Part shown: in pieces, positions 39,924 through 51,366 of the stretch
How positions within the stretch are numbered: position 1 is the stretch's first letter
How the letters are laid out: every line of letters begins with the position of its first letter
Source: Cymbomonas tetramitiformis
Taxonomy: Eukaryota; Chlorophyta; Pyramimonadophyceae; Pyramimonadales; Pyramimonadaceae
Direction of reading: 5' to 3'
DNA length: 64,000 nucleotides
Assembly: GCA_001247695.2 (NCBI GenBank)
Contig: LGRX02033442.1
Coordinates: 1 to 64,000 of the forward strand
Made by a program: the position numbers and the translations under genes
Notes under the pieces: model-generated
Told to the model about the DNA's origin: nothing
Database searches by the model: none
Seen by the model: the letters and a program-made list of their open reading frames with translations, nothing else

Positions 39924-40856
39924 TTGCAATATATGGAAGATGAAGCTTCCTGGTTTTGCTTCATGTTGTGGCCATCTCATCGTCGGCATAAAAGAGCTTG
40001 GAGGGCTGGTGAGGGCAATTTTGAGGGCACTGTCATCAAGATGCTTTGTTGTCATAAAACTCATATAGTGTTTTGAAAATTAAAAAGCAATCCATTGTGA
40101 TTCATCGCTCCTCTTCTAGCATGGACAATCAGAACATAAGTGTCTTTAGACATCCAGAACTAGATGCACTTTATATATAGTATATATTGGGAGGTTTCAC
40201 CTTCATTGATTACCTTCATTGATCTGTCGTTCTTGTTATGCTAAGAGCGTGGCATCCTCCTCGGGCGTGACCAGCTTCCGACAGCGGTTGAAACCTCATC
40301 TCCTAGAAAATTGATGCAAAATACAAATTCGGCAACAGTTTACTAGTCTGAAGGGAAATTGAGAGAAATTTATGGAGCAACATCACTCAATAATCAATTT
40401 GAATGCATGCCATTGGCGTCTAGAGGCAAGTGGGCACTGCAGATGACAGCTGCCAATATGTTGGGGAGCAGGGTTGTGCTCGAGCCCCTTTAGACTCGCG
40501 AAAATTCTGCCCTTGGGGCCAAACCCTTACCCAATCCTAAAATGCGAATTAACATACTGCTGAGATCTAACTGGCAGCCCTTCCTGAGTCCCAGTGTAGG
40601 CCTCAGACCGATTGCTAGATCTGAACTGGCTCGGGGTAGCAAGTGTCGCGGAGTCACCGGTAGCTCGGTAGGCCAACCGTTCGGGTTTTAGGTTTCGGTA
40701 TATATGGGGGTATTCTAGATTAATTTTGGGACATAATCCAGATTAAAAACTCAAATGCCTTATTCGATATTAAATACTATGCATGACACTGACTCAATAT
40801 GCATCACCGATTCAAACCGCCTAAACCCACCTTTTGTCTTCACCGCTATTTTCTAT

Positions 40857-40890
<34 letters not shown>

Positions 40891-40964
40891 TGGATGTATG
40901 TATGTATGTATATATATATATATATAACCTCTGCTCCTTATGATTTGGAACCTGGCCAAATTAC
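39924..40964. other. Intergenic, 3' of the oxygenase gene
   Basis: Holds the presumed 3' untranslated region (AT-rich near 40070-40085) and no recognised gene. A (TA)n/(TATG)n microsatellite lies at 40856-40927. Confidence 0.5.
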
Positions 40965-40979
40965 CTTACCTTACTTAAT

Positions 40980-41033
<54 letters not shown>

Positions 41034-41265
41034 CAGCAGCAAAGCGCGAATCCCAACGGGCGACACAGACGAACTTCCGATCTCACGATCGCCAGACGCT
41101 AACGATGACAGTGCCACTGCAGTCGCGTACATTTACCGCAACGCCACCCACGCGTTATGGCATGGCATGTTGGGATGTAAAAAGCGAAGCACTGTCGCGC
41201 ACATGATCCTACGGTCAGATGGCCTAGTGGAGATCTCTTTTTGAGATCGATCCGCCTAGTATACA
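40965..41265 (+). repeat. CAG-headed dispersed repeat, isolated copy
   Basis: Pentamer accttacctta, then ~19 CAG units (40978-41041), then the same core as the 8030-10190 cluster. It ends in the gcctagtgga-hairpin-gcctagta module (stem gatctc/gagatc). It is closest to the copy at 9937-10190. Confidence 0.85.
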
Positions 41266-41663
41266 GTGAGATGTGAACCTTACAATAAAGTTTCTGATAC
41301 CTCTTTATATATGCATAATTATGTAGGGGTACGTGAACGTACAGGTATGGGAAAATCAATCTTCAAAAATCAAAAATCAAATTGTGATTATTGAAATATT
41401 TGGAGTGCAAGTCGCAATCAAGGGCTATTGGCGGATTATGGTAGTTTGGGTTCATTGTACGATTAAAAGTTTGGGAAAGTGTATGTTATGCAAGAGTACT
41501 ATATTACAAACTGAAATAGAATTCAAATATATCAATAGTAGATATTGACACTTTCAACATATTGCCAAATATTAAACCATTCGTAATACTATCAACAGCA
41601 CTTACAGATACTATCAGATGCACCAACGCCAGCTGCGCCAGCTTCAGGGGCTGCGATTACGCC

Positions 41664-41700
<37 letters not shown>

Positions 41701-42009
41701 GGTATCTGTTGCAGGGGCTCCAGCAGCGCCTTCTGGGTCAAAAGCGTCTCCAAGATCTCCAAGCGGTGCCGTGACCATGGAAAGTTCCATGGTCACGGCA
41801 CTAGGAGTTCCATGGTCACGACACCAGTAAATAAGTGTGAATGTTGAGTATGTGACACTGCAGGCATGCGTGTGTGGGTAGCAATTCTATGTACGACAAG
41901 GTTGTACGACAAGGTGTGGGTGTCACGGTGGCGAGTGAGTTGATATAAATACATAGATAATTTCAAATGAAATTATTTCTCCTGACGTGTTATAAATTTA
42001 TATATATAT
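41266..42009. other. Intergenic with a CTG run and a 36-bp palindrome
   Basis: No gene. A (CTG)n run at about 41667-41699. A perfect 17-bp-arm palindrome with a 2-nt loop lies at 41766-41801 (gtgccgtgaccatggaa and its complement), with a further copy of ttccatggtcacg at 41807-41820. Ends in (TA)n that provides the target site of the next element. Confidence 0.6.
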
Positions 42010-42305
42010 GGGATAAGTCTACATCGGGGCCGACATTTCATTTTAATCCACATCGGGGGCCGACATCTCATTTTAATCTACATCGGGGCAGACACTTCAT
42101 TTTAATCTACATCGGGGGCAGACACTTTATTTTAATCTACATCGGGGCAGACACTTCATTTTAATCCACATCGGGGCAGACATCTCATTTAATCTACATC
42201 GGGGGCTGACATGCCATTTTAATCTACATCGGGGGCTGACATCTCATTTTAATCTACATCGGGTGTAGACATCTCATTTTAATCCACATCGGGGATATGC
42301 ATTGC
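42010..42305 (+). repeat. Left terminal array of the MULE
   Basis: About ten units of acatcggggNNagacatctcattttaatct type with 1-3-bp differences. Inverted copies lie at 62640-62798 and, internally, 61718-61815. Confidence 0.88.
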
Positions 42306-42625
42306 ACTTCAATCCCAGATCATGCCCATCATCCTAGCATCCATGCATTACATCATGTACTTTCAAATGCACCAATTGCTGACGAGTGATGCCAATTGTA
42401 AGCATTCATTAATATTCCGTGTGAAAATGCATCACTTAATGATGCGTGATGCCAATTGTGATCATGCATTATTTCATGTTAGAATGATTCAATTTCATTG
42501 GCATTAACGCGTATCAGCACTCAGCACTGAATTCAACTTTTCAGTAGTTTAGTCTGAAGTTTTTCAGCACTTCACAACCCTTAACAGCACTTAGCAATTG
42601 AACTTAAGTGCACAAAGTTGGAAAG

Positions 42626-44777
42626 CTAGATTCTATTACACTTATCACTGCGGTGACCTGCTTTACCGCACTTGCTGCACTTGCTGCACTTGGATGCCTT
42701 CTTGGAACCGATCCTCTCCAAGATCCCCAGCTTGCGCTTCTGCATCTTTGGGCGGCCCTTCCTCTTTGCCGCCACAAGTGGGAGCAGCAAGTCTGGGTCA
42801 TAAGCAGGGTGCGCTTCACAATCCAGCAAGTTTGGCACCGGAGGGAATACCATATGCGCGGGATACTGCATCTTCCACTGAGCGGTGGTCTTCAAGGGGT
42901 CCACGTAGTCCTCCCACTTCCTTCCCGTCACCCGCGCATGCGCCAAGTTATGGTGACAAGGCATGCCTGACAATGCCGTGACTCCGCAATCACACTGCGC
43001 CGGCTCACCAGCTCTGAGCGTGCTAATGTAGCGCACCCCGGGTGTCACCGTGGAGACAACCCTGACAACCACCTTGTCAGTTGCAGTAAAGGAGATTCCG
43101 CTCGTGATGGTGAGTGCCTTCTCCATGGACTCCGCAACATCCAAGATCACGGCGGGTGGCAACTGGCCGATGGCCGATTGAGCTTTGGCCTTGTTCTCAG
43201 CGAACCTCTTTTCACACAGGCCGACGGTCCTCAGGAGGGCTTTGGTCATGAACACACCTTCCTTAAAGTCTGTCCGCACTTTCTCATTGGCCGCGTTCAT
43301 ACACTCCACGCAGCTTTTCACGGATTGACCGTGAAGCTTACCGCAAACCGCCATGTACTGTGACTGATCAGAGGCCTTTCCAAGGTACTCCGCTGCACGT
43401 GTGGAATACTGAGCCTTGATCCCTTCAAGCTTCGGGATCGTCGGTGCCTTCACCGCTTGCTGAAACAACGCCCGGGCTTCCGAGCCGCCAGGCCTGATCG
43501 TGGTGGACACACCATCCGCACGGTGACGAGCACAGGTGGACAAAAGACTGCCGTTACACATCACGGTGTCCCAAGCAGCCGCCAAACCCTTGTCCTTATC
43601 CGAGACCTCTCGGCGGTCGGGGTGGTCATAGACGTCACCGTAGGCCTCCTTCGAGAAGATTAGTTGCATGCTATGCGAGGTCTCACACTCGTTCATGAGG
43701 AGACATGCGTAGTTCATAGGCACCACGTGGTGATTGGCGTCCCGAGTCACCGTGTTCATCAGGATCCCTGCTGAGTTGTTGCGCATATGCGCCCCGTCCC
43801 CAAAGCTCACAGGAATTCACTTGTCTAACGTTTTAATTGTCGTGCAAGGAGCGAATGACCACCCGAGGCAGTATTGCTTACCCTCCTCCACGGAGTACTT
43901 GTGAGCCTTTTTTATCCCACCGATCACGCTGACCTACAGGCTTCGCCTTCTGCTCCTGCAAGAATTCCTTGTGCTCGATATCCACGAGCACTGCCTCCAT
44001 TTCCTTGGCCCCCAGCGTGTGGACCTCGCACCTGTGTCCTTGCTCGCGAAGAAGCTGAGCAAGTACAGGCAGCTTCGCGAGCTCCCTTGAAGGATCGCCG
44101 TTCAGCTTCGCTCTAGCAATGGTCATCACGCTTTGTACGAAACTGCGAGTAGGGTCCGAGCAGAGATATCGCTTGAGATCGCTTTTCAGGCTGGTGGCGT
44201 CGTACTTGGGGTTCTCCACAAGCTTCCTCGACGCGATGGGGGCGAGCTGCGCAGGTGTGCATGCGGTGCTGGCAGTGCGCGCCTTCACCTGATTGAGAGC
44301 GGTGCAGGTGAGCGCCTGGAAAGACACGCAGCGCCAAGCGCCCTCGGAATCCTTCACCTGCGCAGGCCTCCACTCCACACAGTGCTTGCATTCGGAGTCC
44401 ACGCCACAGCCTGCGAGCAACTGGAGGTGACCTTTTCCACAGAACTTGCCCAAGCCCTTGTGGAAACTCTTGGCATACGTGGCGAGCTTGCCATCGCGCT
44501 CTTCCACCTCAGCGGTCAGAAGAAGGGCGCTGTCGCGGCTGCCAACAATGAGCCCCTCCTGGATCAGGTCACTGATAGAAACAGCTCGCAAGGAAACCAG
44601 TTCGCGTGGAGGTAGAACCTCCGCCCCTCCTTGTGCTAGTCGAGTGGAAGCCTCAACCTGCATGACCCTACGCCGCTTAGCAGACAGGCGCTTCTGCTCA
44701 CGCCGCCGATTCTTGTATGCTTCTGCTGCTTCTGCTGCCGCTCCTCCCTCCTGCACACCAGCCGCCTCGTCCTCCAC
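42626..44777 (-). CDS. Mutator-like transposase, two exons
   Basis: Exon a is 44777-43882 (frame open upstream to about 44870) and exon b is 43805-42626, with a 76-bp GT-AG intron at 43806-43881 that keeps phase exactly. The exon join completes the first catalytic block (FGDGAHM). Then come a conserved DANHHVVPMNYACLL block, the second Asp in VSDKDKG, CARH, and a candidate Glu further on. C-terminal are a SWIM finger (CDCGVTALSGMPCHH) and a CCHC knuckle (CSKCGKAGHRSDKC), as in MuDR-type transposases. Exon a has Cys/His pairs (CGKGH, CGVDSECKHC) that fit an N-terminal zinc-binding region. The true start is uncertain: an acidic stretch (EEEEEEE) lies upstream in the same frame. Confidence 0.83.
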
Positions 44778-45638
44778 ACCCTCCTCCTCCTCCTCCTCCT
44801 CTTCGGGTATATTCAGTAACGCCGCCTCTTCCTCGTCCTCCGCATCTTCCTTTCCTGGCTGGCAGACATGTTGTTGCGTTCAGCCTCAGCAGCTGATGCA
44901 GCCTCTGCCAGCATTTCCTCCATGCCGTCTGGATACGCGGGTTCAACAGTTCGTTTCAAGCCAACAGTCAAATGCGAGACGCTGGATCGGCGGGAGCAAG
45001 AGAAGGTTGTGACGTTGAGGTTGGTGAACTGCAGGTCGCAGACGTTGTCAATATCATACACCGCAGGTGAAAGAAAGCAAGGTTTCATATAGTGTTGCGA
45101 CATCTTCACCAAGTTGGAAGCTCTGAATTGTGAGGGAGGGGCGAGTGCGACTGCCAGTGCGCCCAAAGATACCAAAGCCATGTTCTGGATGAAATAATAT
45201 ATCCCCAGGGATCAGGAACGTCGCTGAATGCGCGGTTAAGAAGTCCATTTGCGCCAGTTGTAAAACGTTAGGCAGGCAACCCGCAAGCTTCAAAAGATTG
45301 TTGTCTAAATCTGGGCCTTCTAGGTCAGGTGTGCCAGCAGTGGCGGCCGGCCGCACAGGTAGCCTCTCAATTGTGTCGCGAGGTCTTTTATTTGTCGTGT
45401 CGCAAAAAGATTCGTGTATATTAACGACGCTTCGCAGCTTTTTCAGAAATATGCTGTTTTTCATTTCGTTTCCCTTAAAGGAGCGAAACAGGTTTCCTGG
45501 AAAAAAGTGACATCGTACACACCGCACCGCAGGAGCTGTCCCTAAAAAATTATGCCGTTGGAAATTTTCCAAAAATTTCCTGCCGATGTCAGCAGTCCTA
45601 CCCAGGATTGTGTCGAGCGCTCGCGCTTTACCGGCCAA
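44778..45638 (-). pseudogene. Possible 5' part of the MULE transposase gene, frames disagree
   Basis: A minus-strand frame at 45638-45054 looks coding up to LLSFTCG. The frame at about 45072-44870 (VYDIDNVCDLQFTNLNVTTF through EEMLAEAASAAEAERNN) then looks coding, offset by one base. Exon a opens in the third frame. Either more introns or 1-base losses separate them. No domain recognised. Confidence 0.35.
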
Positions 45639-46012
45639 TCATGATACGATAGCATCTGAGGGATACCACGAACATGGGTCATAAGCAGAATAACCAATTG
45701 TAACTTTTATGCCCAAAAATTCTAAATGCGATTGATGCTCCAAGGCCAGAGGTGTCCGTCTTGGGCGAAAGCTCCCGCGTTTAATCTAACGGTTTTACCG
45801 ATCTCAGCAGTCCTATCCCGGATTGTCTCGACCGATCGTTCGTAACCGATAATGAGAGACACGTTTAACAATTCAAAATTATACCACGAAGATATGCGGA
45901 ATTTCCAATTATGAATTTGTCGCAAAACTTAGCTCCCTATAAGGCCAAGGGTGTGTGTCTCGGGCGAAAGCTCCCACGTTTAATCTAACGGTTTACCGAT
46001 CTAAAGCAGTCT
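45590..46012 (+). repeat. ~206-bp tandem repeat in the MULE, interrupted by copy C
   Basis: Units are marked by cgatctcagcagtcctatcc at about 45799, with diverged versions at 45592 and 46002. They share gggcgaaagctcccRcgttt and cgtaaccgataatgagagac. The next unit resumes after copy C at 59878 (ctcgtaaccgagaacgagag), so copy C inserted inside this array. Confidence 0.7.
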
Positions 46013-46697
46013 TGTGCCCGGAGGCACAGCGTGAGCCGATATGCCTATGCGTCCGTATGTGTGTCATCGGGGGTAATCTGGGATTGGCACGATGACAGTG
46101 AAATTGGGCTTGAAATCACGATGAGAATGAATACCAGATGTCTGGGGTATGACAGTATGACACTATGACAGTATGACAGTATGACACTATAGTAGTATGA
46201 CAGTACTGTGGGGGGTGTCATCGTGGAACTCAGTCAGACCCTCGAAGAATGGTCAGATTCGCATCGGGGTTGAAAAGACAATGAAATCGAATATCAGATA
46301 TTAAGGTTATGACAGTATGACAGTATGACGCTATGACAGTATGACAGTATGACAGTACAGTAGTATGACAGTACTGTGGGGCAGTCATCGTGTCAGCCTG
46401 TCGGCATAACATCTGAATCGAGAATGACGAATCGGAATTAGAAATGAGATCGGATCGGGAACTGAACGTTGAGCCGAAGTGTGACATCGGCTCTCGAGTG
46501 GTTGACCCTGCAACCTGAGTGACGAGTGAATAAGTAGAGCACTTGAGAAGTGTTTAGCCTTCAGAACTCGGAACCGAATTATCGTTTGTACCTCAATCTG
46601 GCCCTGATCCAGTATATTATAAAAATCCGAATTGTGTACCTTTGCACGTTCAATCAAAAACATATCTCCGAGCATCTGTCGTCGTGCCCCTGGCACA
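46013..46697 (+). repeat. 5' LTR of copy C (685 bp)
   Basis: TGTGCCCGGAGG...CCTGGCACA, with octamer-like tatgacag blocks. A candidate TATA (agtatattataaaaa, about 46611-46625) lies some 70-85 bp before the LTR end, so transcription would start close to the LTR end. Confidence 0.95.
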
Positions 46698-46715
46698 TTT
46701 GGTATCAGCGTGCTG
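46698..46715 (+). other. Primer-binding site of copy C
   Basis: tttggtatcagcgtgctg begins at the LTR edge. The tggtatcag part equals the first 9 bases of the complement of initiator-Met tRNA 3' ends used by many plant retrotransposons; the match then ends. Confidence 0.6.
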
Positions 46716-47937
46716 CGATTTCGCCTCTGCGCAACTCGCCCACGGGCCTTTTGAAACTTCCGTTGTGATACAGGGGGAGAGCTGTACTTCCGGCTATCTG
46801 TGCGCAATTTTAGCCTCCGTAAGTACATTTTTTTTCCGTATACAACGGCCGTATCCTCTGGAAAACATCTCCAAAACTTCATATTTTTGCCCCTTAACAC
46901 TGGGGGCTCAAACTGGCTCAGAAACCCAAGCATTCGTTTTCCGATCTTAAACCCGAAGTCCGTCCCAGGCCACAAACGACCGTCAGGGAGCACCCTAAAG
47001 GGTTTCCCCGGTCTACAGTAGCCAAGAAAACGATATAGCTCACCTTTCAGAGCCCCAAAAAGGCGAAAAACCGCCCAAAACAGCCAAAAATAGCCGTTTT
47101 TGACAGTTTCCAGCCTACCCCAAAACCTCTCCCAGTAGCCCCCACCACCGAAAAACCCCTCTTTAGACCCCATAGAACAGCCTAGAAACCCCTGATACCG
47201 CCCTCACGGCCATCAGCAGCGGGGAAAGCTCCACCAAAAGGCGCTTTCAGCAGTTCTGGGACGTTTCTGGCAGCCCTTCAGCACCTCCTGGTATCTTCCA
47301 GCAGCGCACTGACTGGGGCTTTTCTTGGGACCTACGGAGTACAGATACCGTCTGGGACCTCACTGGACCCCCATATTGGACCTGACACCTCCTTTTTCAC
47401 TGCTGCTTGACTCTTGCCCGCGCGCCTAGGCACTCAAAAATCGTGTCGCGGAGCCCTGGCCAAATTTTGAGTTCGCTGGTGTATGGCAGTACCCCCTTCG
47501 CCAGAAGAATACAGAAGAGCGTGGTGGAAGCAAGGACCTATCAAGTGGGTATTCCCCCCAGACCCTACCTATCCACCAGCAGGCGCTTTCTGGCAGAGCG
47601 GTCCTTGGAGCGGTCCTCCTTCCCCCTCCTCCTCTGACGACGAAGAGGAGAACAGCGACTGAACGCCTGGGCAAAGTCACGCTGGCCATCCCACCAGTAC
47701 ATTACGACCACGTGTGGCATCTCCAGGCAATACAAGTGATCGACGCCCCCCCTTGGGTCCTCCTTGGCGCTGATTGGGTTCCCCCATCTCCACCTGGAAG
47801 TCCCGCTCCTTCGCCTCCAGCGAGTGACATCGACGAGGACGAGGCTGATTAAATAAAAAGGCGAGCACTCACTACTTTTGCTCACCTGTGGCTATTGCCA
47901 CACCCAGTCTTTGAACTCAACCAGCTCAGCAGTCAGA
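46716..47937 (+). other. 5' leader of copy C
   Basis: About 1.2 kb with no supported gene. C-rich (ccaaaacagccaaaaatagcc) in the first half. An untranslated leader with packaging signals is expected here. Confidence 0.6.
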
Positions 47938-48393
47938 ATGTCACAGCAGACATCAGAGGCATTCCCCAGCATGAGTGTCAGCGCAGAGCAGCTACACCAC
48001 ACACTGTTCTCTCCCATGACCTTCCCATCGCCCGCCGCTTACGCTTCCGCTCACCCCATTCCACATCCAGGCACCACCATGCCCTACACAGCGGTGCCCC
48101 GCCCTTATACTATGCCGGATGGCACCCCCGCACAGGCTGTATGGAACGGCGTCAATTGGGTATTGCCCCAATCAGCGCCCCTCGCTGGGGGAGTATCACC
48201 AGTGCCGTTCACACTGGGAACCCATCACCCCGTGGGCGCATATCCCACACCGTTCCAACAACAGCTACAGCAGCAGCAGCAGTGGCTCGCGTACCAGCAG
48301 CAGCAACAGCAGTGGCTTCAGCAGCAGCCACTGGAACCGATGCAGCAGCAGTTACAGCAGCAGCAGTTACAACAGCAGCAGTTACAGCAGCAA

Positions 48394-48424
<31 letters not shown>

Positions 48425-51366
48425 CGCAGCCGCCACAACAGCCGCAGCATCGACCACAGCAGCCCCATCAGCTGGCACCAGCCACCTCCGCGCTTCATGA
48501 CTCAGGCGCGGATCTCTCATCGCTGCAGCACTTCATCAGCATCGGCGCCGCGGCCCTGCCGGACCCTCTGCAGGTACCCCTTGACAGCGGGGTTCAGCAG
48601 AACGTCTTGGGCGGTACCCAGCTCTTGGTGCGTCACCTTCCCGCGGTGGCGACAACCTCAGAGACTCGCCGGCGTCGGCGTTCCCGAAGGGCATCTTCGG
48701 GCCCTGCGACACATGGCAAGCATCTTCCAGGCCCAAGCCACGCACCTGATCACTCTGACCCCGACTCCGGTACGGACATCAGCCGCACCAGCACGGGGAC
48801 CAGAGGCAGCCGAAGCACGCAGGCACGGGCTGAGCGCAGGCGGAGGGCCGCCCACAGGTCCGGCTCCGACTCGGACGCGAGCAGCCGAAGTGAACACATT
48901 CGCAGAGAAGTCCTGGCGGCAGTACAGGCCCTGGACATCTCCGCGGTGCTCTCGAGAGGACTCGCGCTGCCTGGTGCGACGGCATCGGCAGGAGCCTCCC
49001 CACCAGGCGACCCTCAGGGCAGCGCACAGGGCCTGACGGCGGACCATCTACACGAGGCAGACGCCGTCGCCAGCGTAACCCCTCCAGTGCCTCAGACCGC
49101 CGCTGAGACCGCTCCCGCCGAACCTCCCACTCAGGGCCGGCCAAATCCCCATAACATGATGGTGGCCCGCCGGCGGCAGTCGATGGAGACGGTGGTGCAC
49201 GGCGGTGGCAATCCCGACTCAGAGCCCAGAGACTCCAGTCCAAGCGACTCGCCACCAGGCCCCCCTAGTGATCCACCTCAGGATCCCCCTGACGATCCCG
49301 CACCAGAGCCCTCCTACCCTCAGTACCCAGAGGTCAGAGCCCTCTTCGTCACCCACGATGGTGGGTCATTGTGGGTGCACCAGTCAGCTGGGGTGCGAGG
49401 CGCGGCAACCGTCTCCCTACCATGGGACGAACGCCGCCGGGCTGGGGTGCAGGGCGACGCCATCTTGTTCAGGATCATGCACCTGCTGGGAGCGCCGCTG
49501 ACTGCATATGCGCGCATGGGGGGCCGGCTACACCATGCACCCCTACCCCTTACCAACCCTCGTGTGGAGACCTGGGTCCTCATGGTCGACCGCGAGGTCA
49601 TGGATATGGCAATGGGGGACCCAGCCGCGGCCAATGTGCGGTCTACCAGCATGGGGCAGCCAGTATGGGAGTGGATCCCTGCTACTGCGCGGGAGTCGGA
49701 GATGCAGAACTTCGATCAGGACGGGCTCGCCGCGTGGTCGGAGGTCAGCAACTCCGATTGGTACCGGAGCATGAGCGTGGTGGCCGCACAACCATCCACA
49801 CCCCTGCCCTTCCATACACCTCTCCCACTCCCCGCACCACCATCAGCCCCTACATTACCGCCCACTCCGACCGCAGTCCCCACAAATCCCGCGCCTGCGC
49901 CTCCGCCCGCGCATGCCCCGGGACCACCACCTCCTGCCCGTTTCCCCCATTCCGCCGCCGCAAACCCCGTTCACTCTGCCGCTGCCGCGAACCCCGTTCA
50001 CTCTGCCGCCGCTGCGAACCCCGTGCTCTCTCCCAGCGCCACCCCCTTTGTTCCAGGCATCGTCCGTCTGCCGCAGGGCACTAACCTGCGAGCATCTCCA
50101 GACGAGGTCCGCCTGGAGCACAAGACCAAAGAGATGGTGCTAAAGCTGGTCAAGAGCGTCACCAGGTTCCCCCGCTCCGCGTCCGACACAAAATCGGCCG
50201 ACAAGGAGGGCCTCCTGACGCAGTTGGAGCACTACTCCCACATGGTGCGGAAGGTATTCCAGGAGGCCATCGTGATCGAAGCACTGACCACTCCCAGTTG
50301 TACGCCATCAGTATCAGAGTACCAGGCGAGTGTGTCAAGCCTTCTTTGGAGCTTCAAGGAGTACACTCTTCAAGACCAGCAGAGAAAGTTCTTGGAGCGC
50401 GCGGCGGGGACCTTTGGGTCCGAGCAAGCTTGGCACCAACGCTACGGGGAGCTGGACGTGTTCTTCAGCGATCTGGCGGTGTGCTCTCTGACGCAGGCCT
50501 ACCTGGAGAACGCACACGGCGAGGCCATTGCCCTGAAGCAGGCGGTGAACGAGACCGCGGCGGAGTATTTCTCGCGACTGGAGACCCGCATGGCCTCCGT
50601 CAACTTCCTGGCCGGCAGAGTCCCCAATTGCGTGGAGATGACCAACCTGTCGATGCTCTCTACGTACCGCCGGGGGCTGAAATATGCACCCAAGGTGATG
50701 CGGCGCCTGAGAGCCATCCACTTGGATGTCTCCAAACCAGAAGAGTGGGAGAGGAAGGCCGTCGCTGACGACATCCCAGGCACCCACAACGCCTTGTTGA
50801 AGATTCGGGAAGTTGCTGAGGAGGTGGAGAGTGACATTGACACGGAGGCGGCTCAGAGGCGCTCTCAAGACCGTCCTCCCCGTGCTGTTTCCTTCGCTAA
50901 CCCACCACCTCGCACCCCCTTCTACAGGCGTACCCCCTCTTCGAGCCGCCCAGCTCTTGCCATGCTGGAGAACGGGCCTGCCACCACCGTCGCCGCGGCA
51001 GTGACTCCTTTGCCACCACCACCTGGCCTCTCCCGCCCCGACGCTCCGAAAGTCCGCCGGTGCTTCGCCTGCGGCTCTGCGGAGCACATCGTCCGTAACT
51101 GTACGGACGAGGCTAAACTCAAGGAGTGGAGGGCCAATGCACCCGCTCGACTGGCGAACTCCCCTGGGTTTGTAGCCGCCGTCGTTTGGGCCATCGAGCA
51201 GCAGGAGGACATCTCCTCGGTGGATGGCGTCCCAGAGGAGTTCTCCGAGGAGGTCTTGGCTCTTGCTACCTGTGAGGACGAGCAGAGCTACCAGACCCTG
51301 GCGGCCCTTGCGGGCATCGAGCTTGTGGAGGGTGACGGCCTTCCCCCGGTGGAGAGCGATGAATGA
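47938..51366 (+). CDS. gag: Ty3/gypsy gag (copy C)
   Basis: ATG 47938 to TGA 51364-51366, 1142 residues; the frame is open upstream to a TTG at 47878 but MSQQTS is the first ATG. Polyglutamine from CAG/CAA repeats lies at about residues 100-170; Ser/Arg- and Pro-rich regions follow. The retrotransposon gag/capsid domain is at about 760-945 (a stretch containing EYFSRLETRMASVNF and YRRGLKYAP). A CCHC knuckle (CFACGSAEHIVRNC) is at about 1041 and the tail is acidic. It forms the particle and binds RNA. The stop is followed in the same frame, without another stop, by pol. Confidence 0.9.

Noticed and set aside
46385..47173. 262-codon minus-strand frame across the copy C LTR and leader
   Set aside because: Antisense to the LTR; the LTR part is also open in the other LTR copies only because they are copies. 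No domain.
48119..49036. 305-codon Ser-rich frame inside copy C gag
   Set aside because: Alternate reading of the CAG repeats and of gag in another frame.
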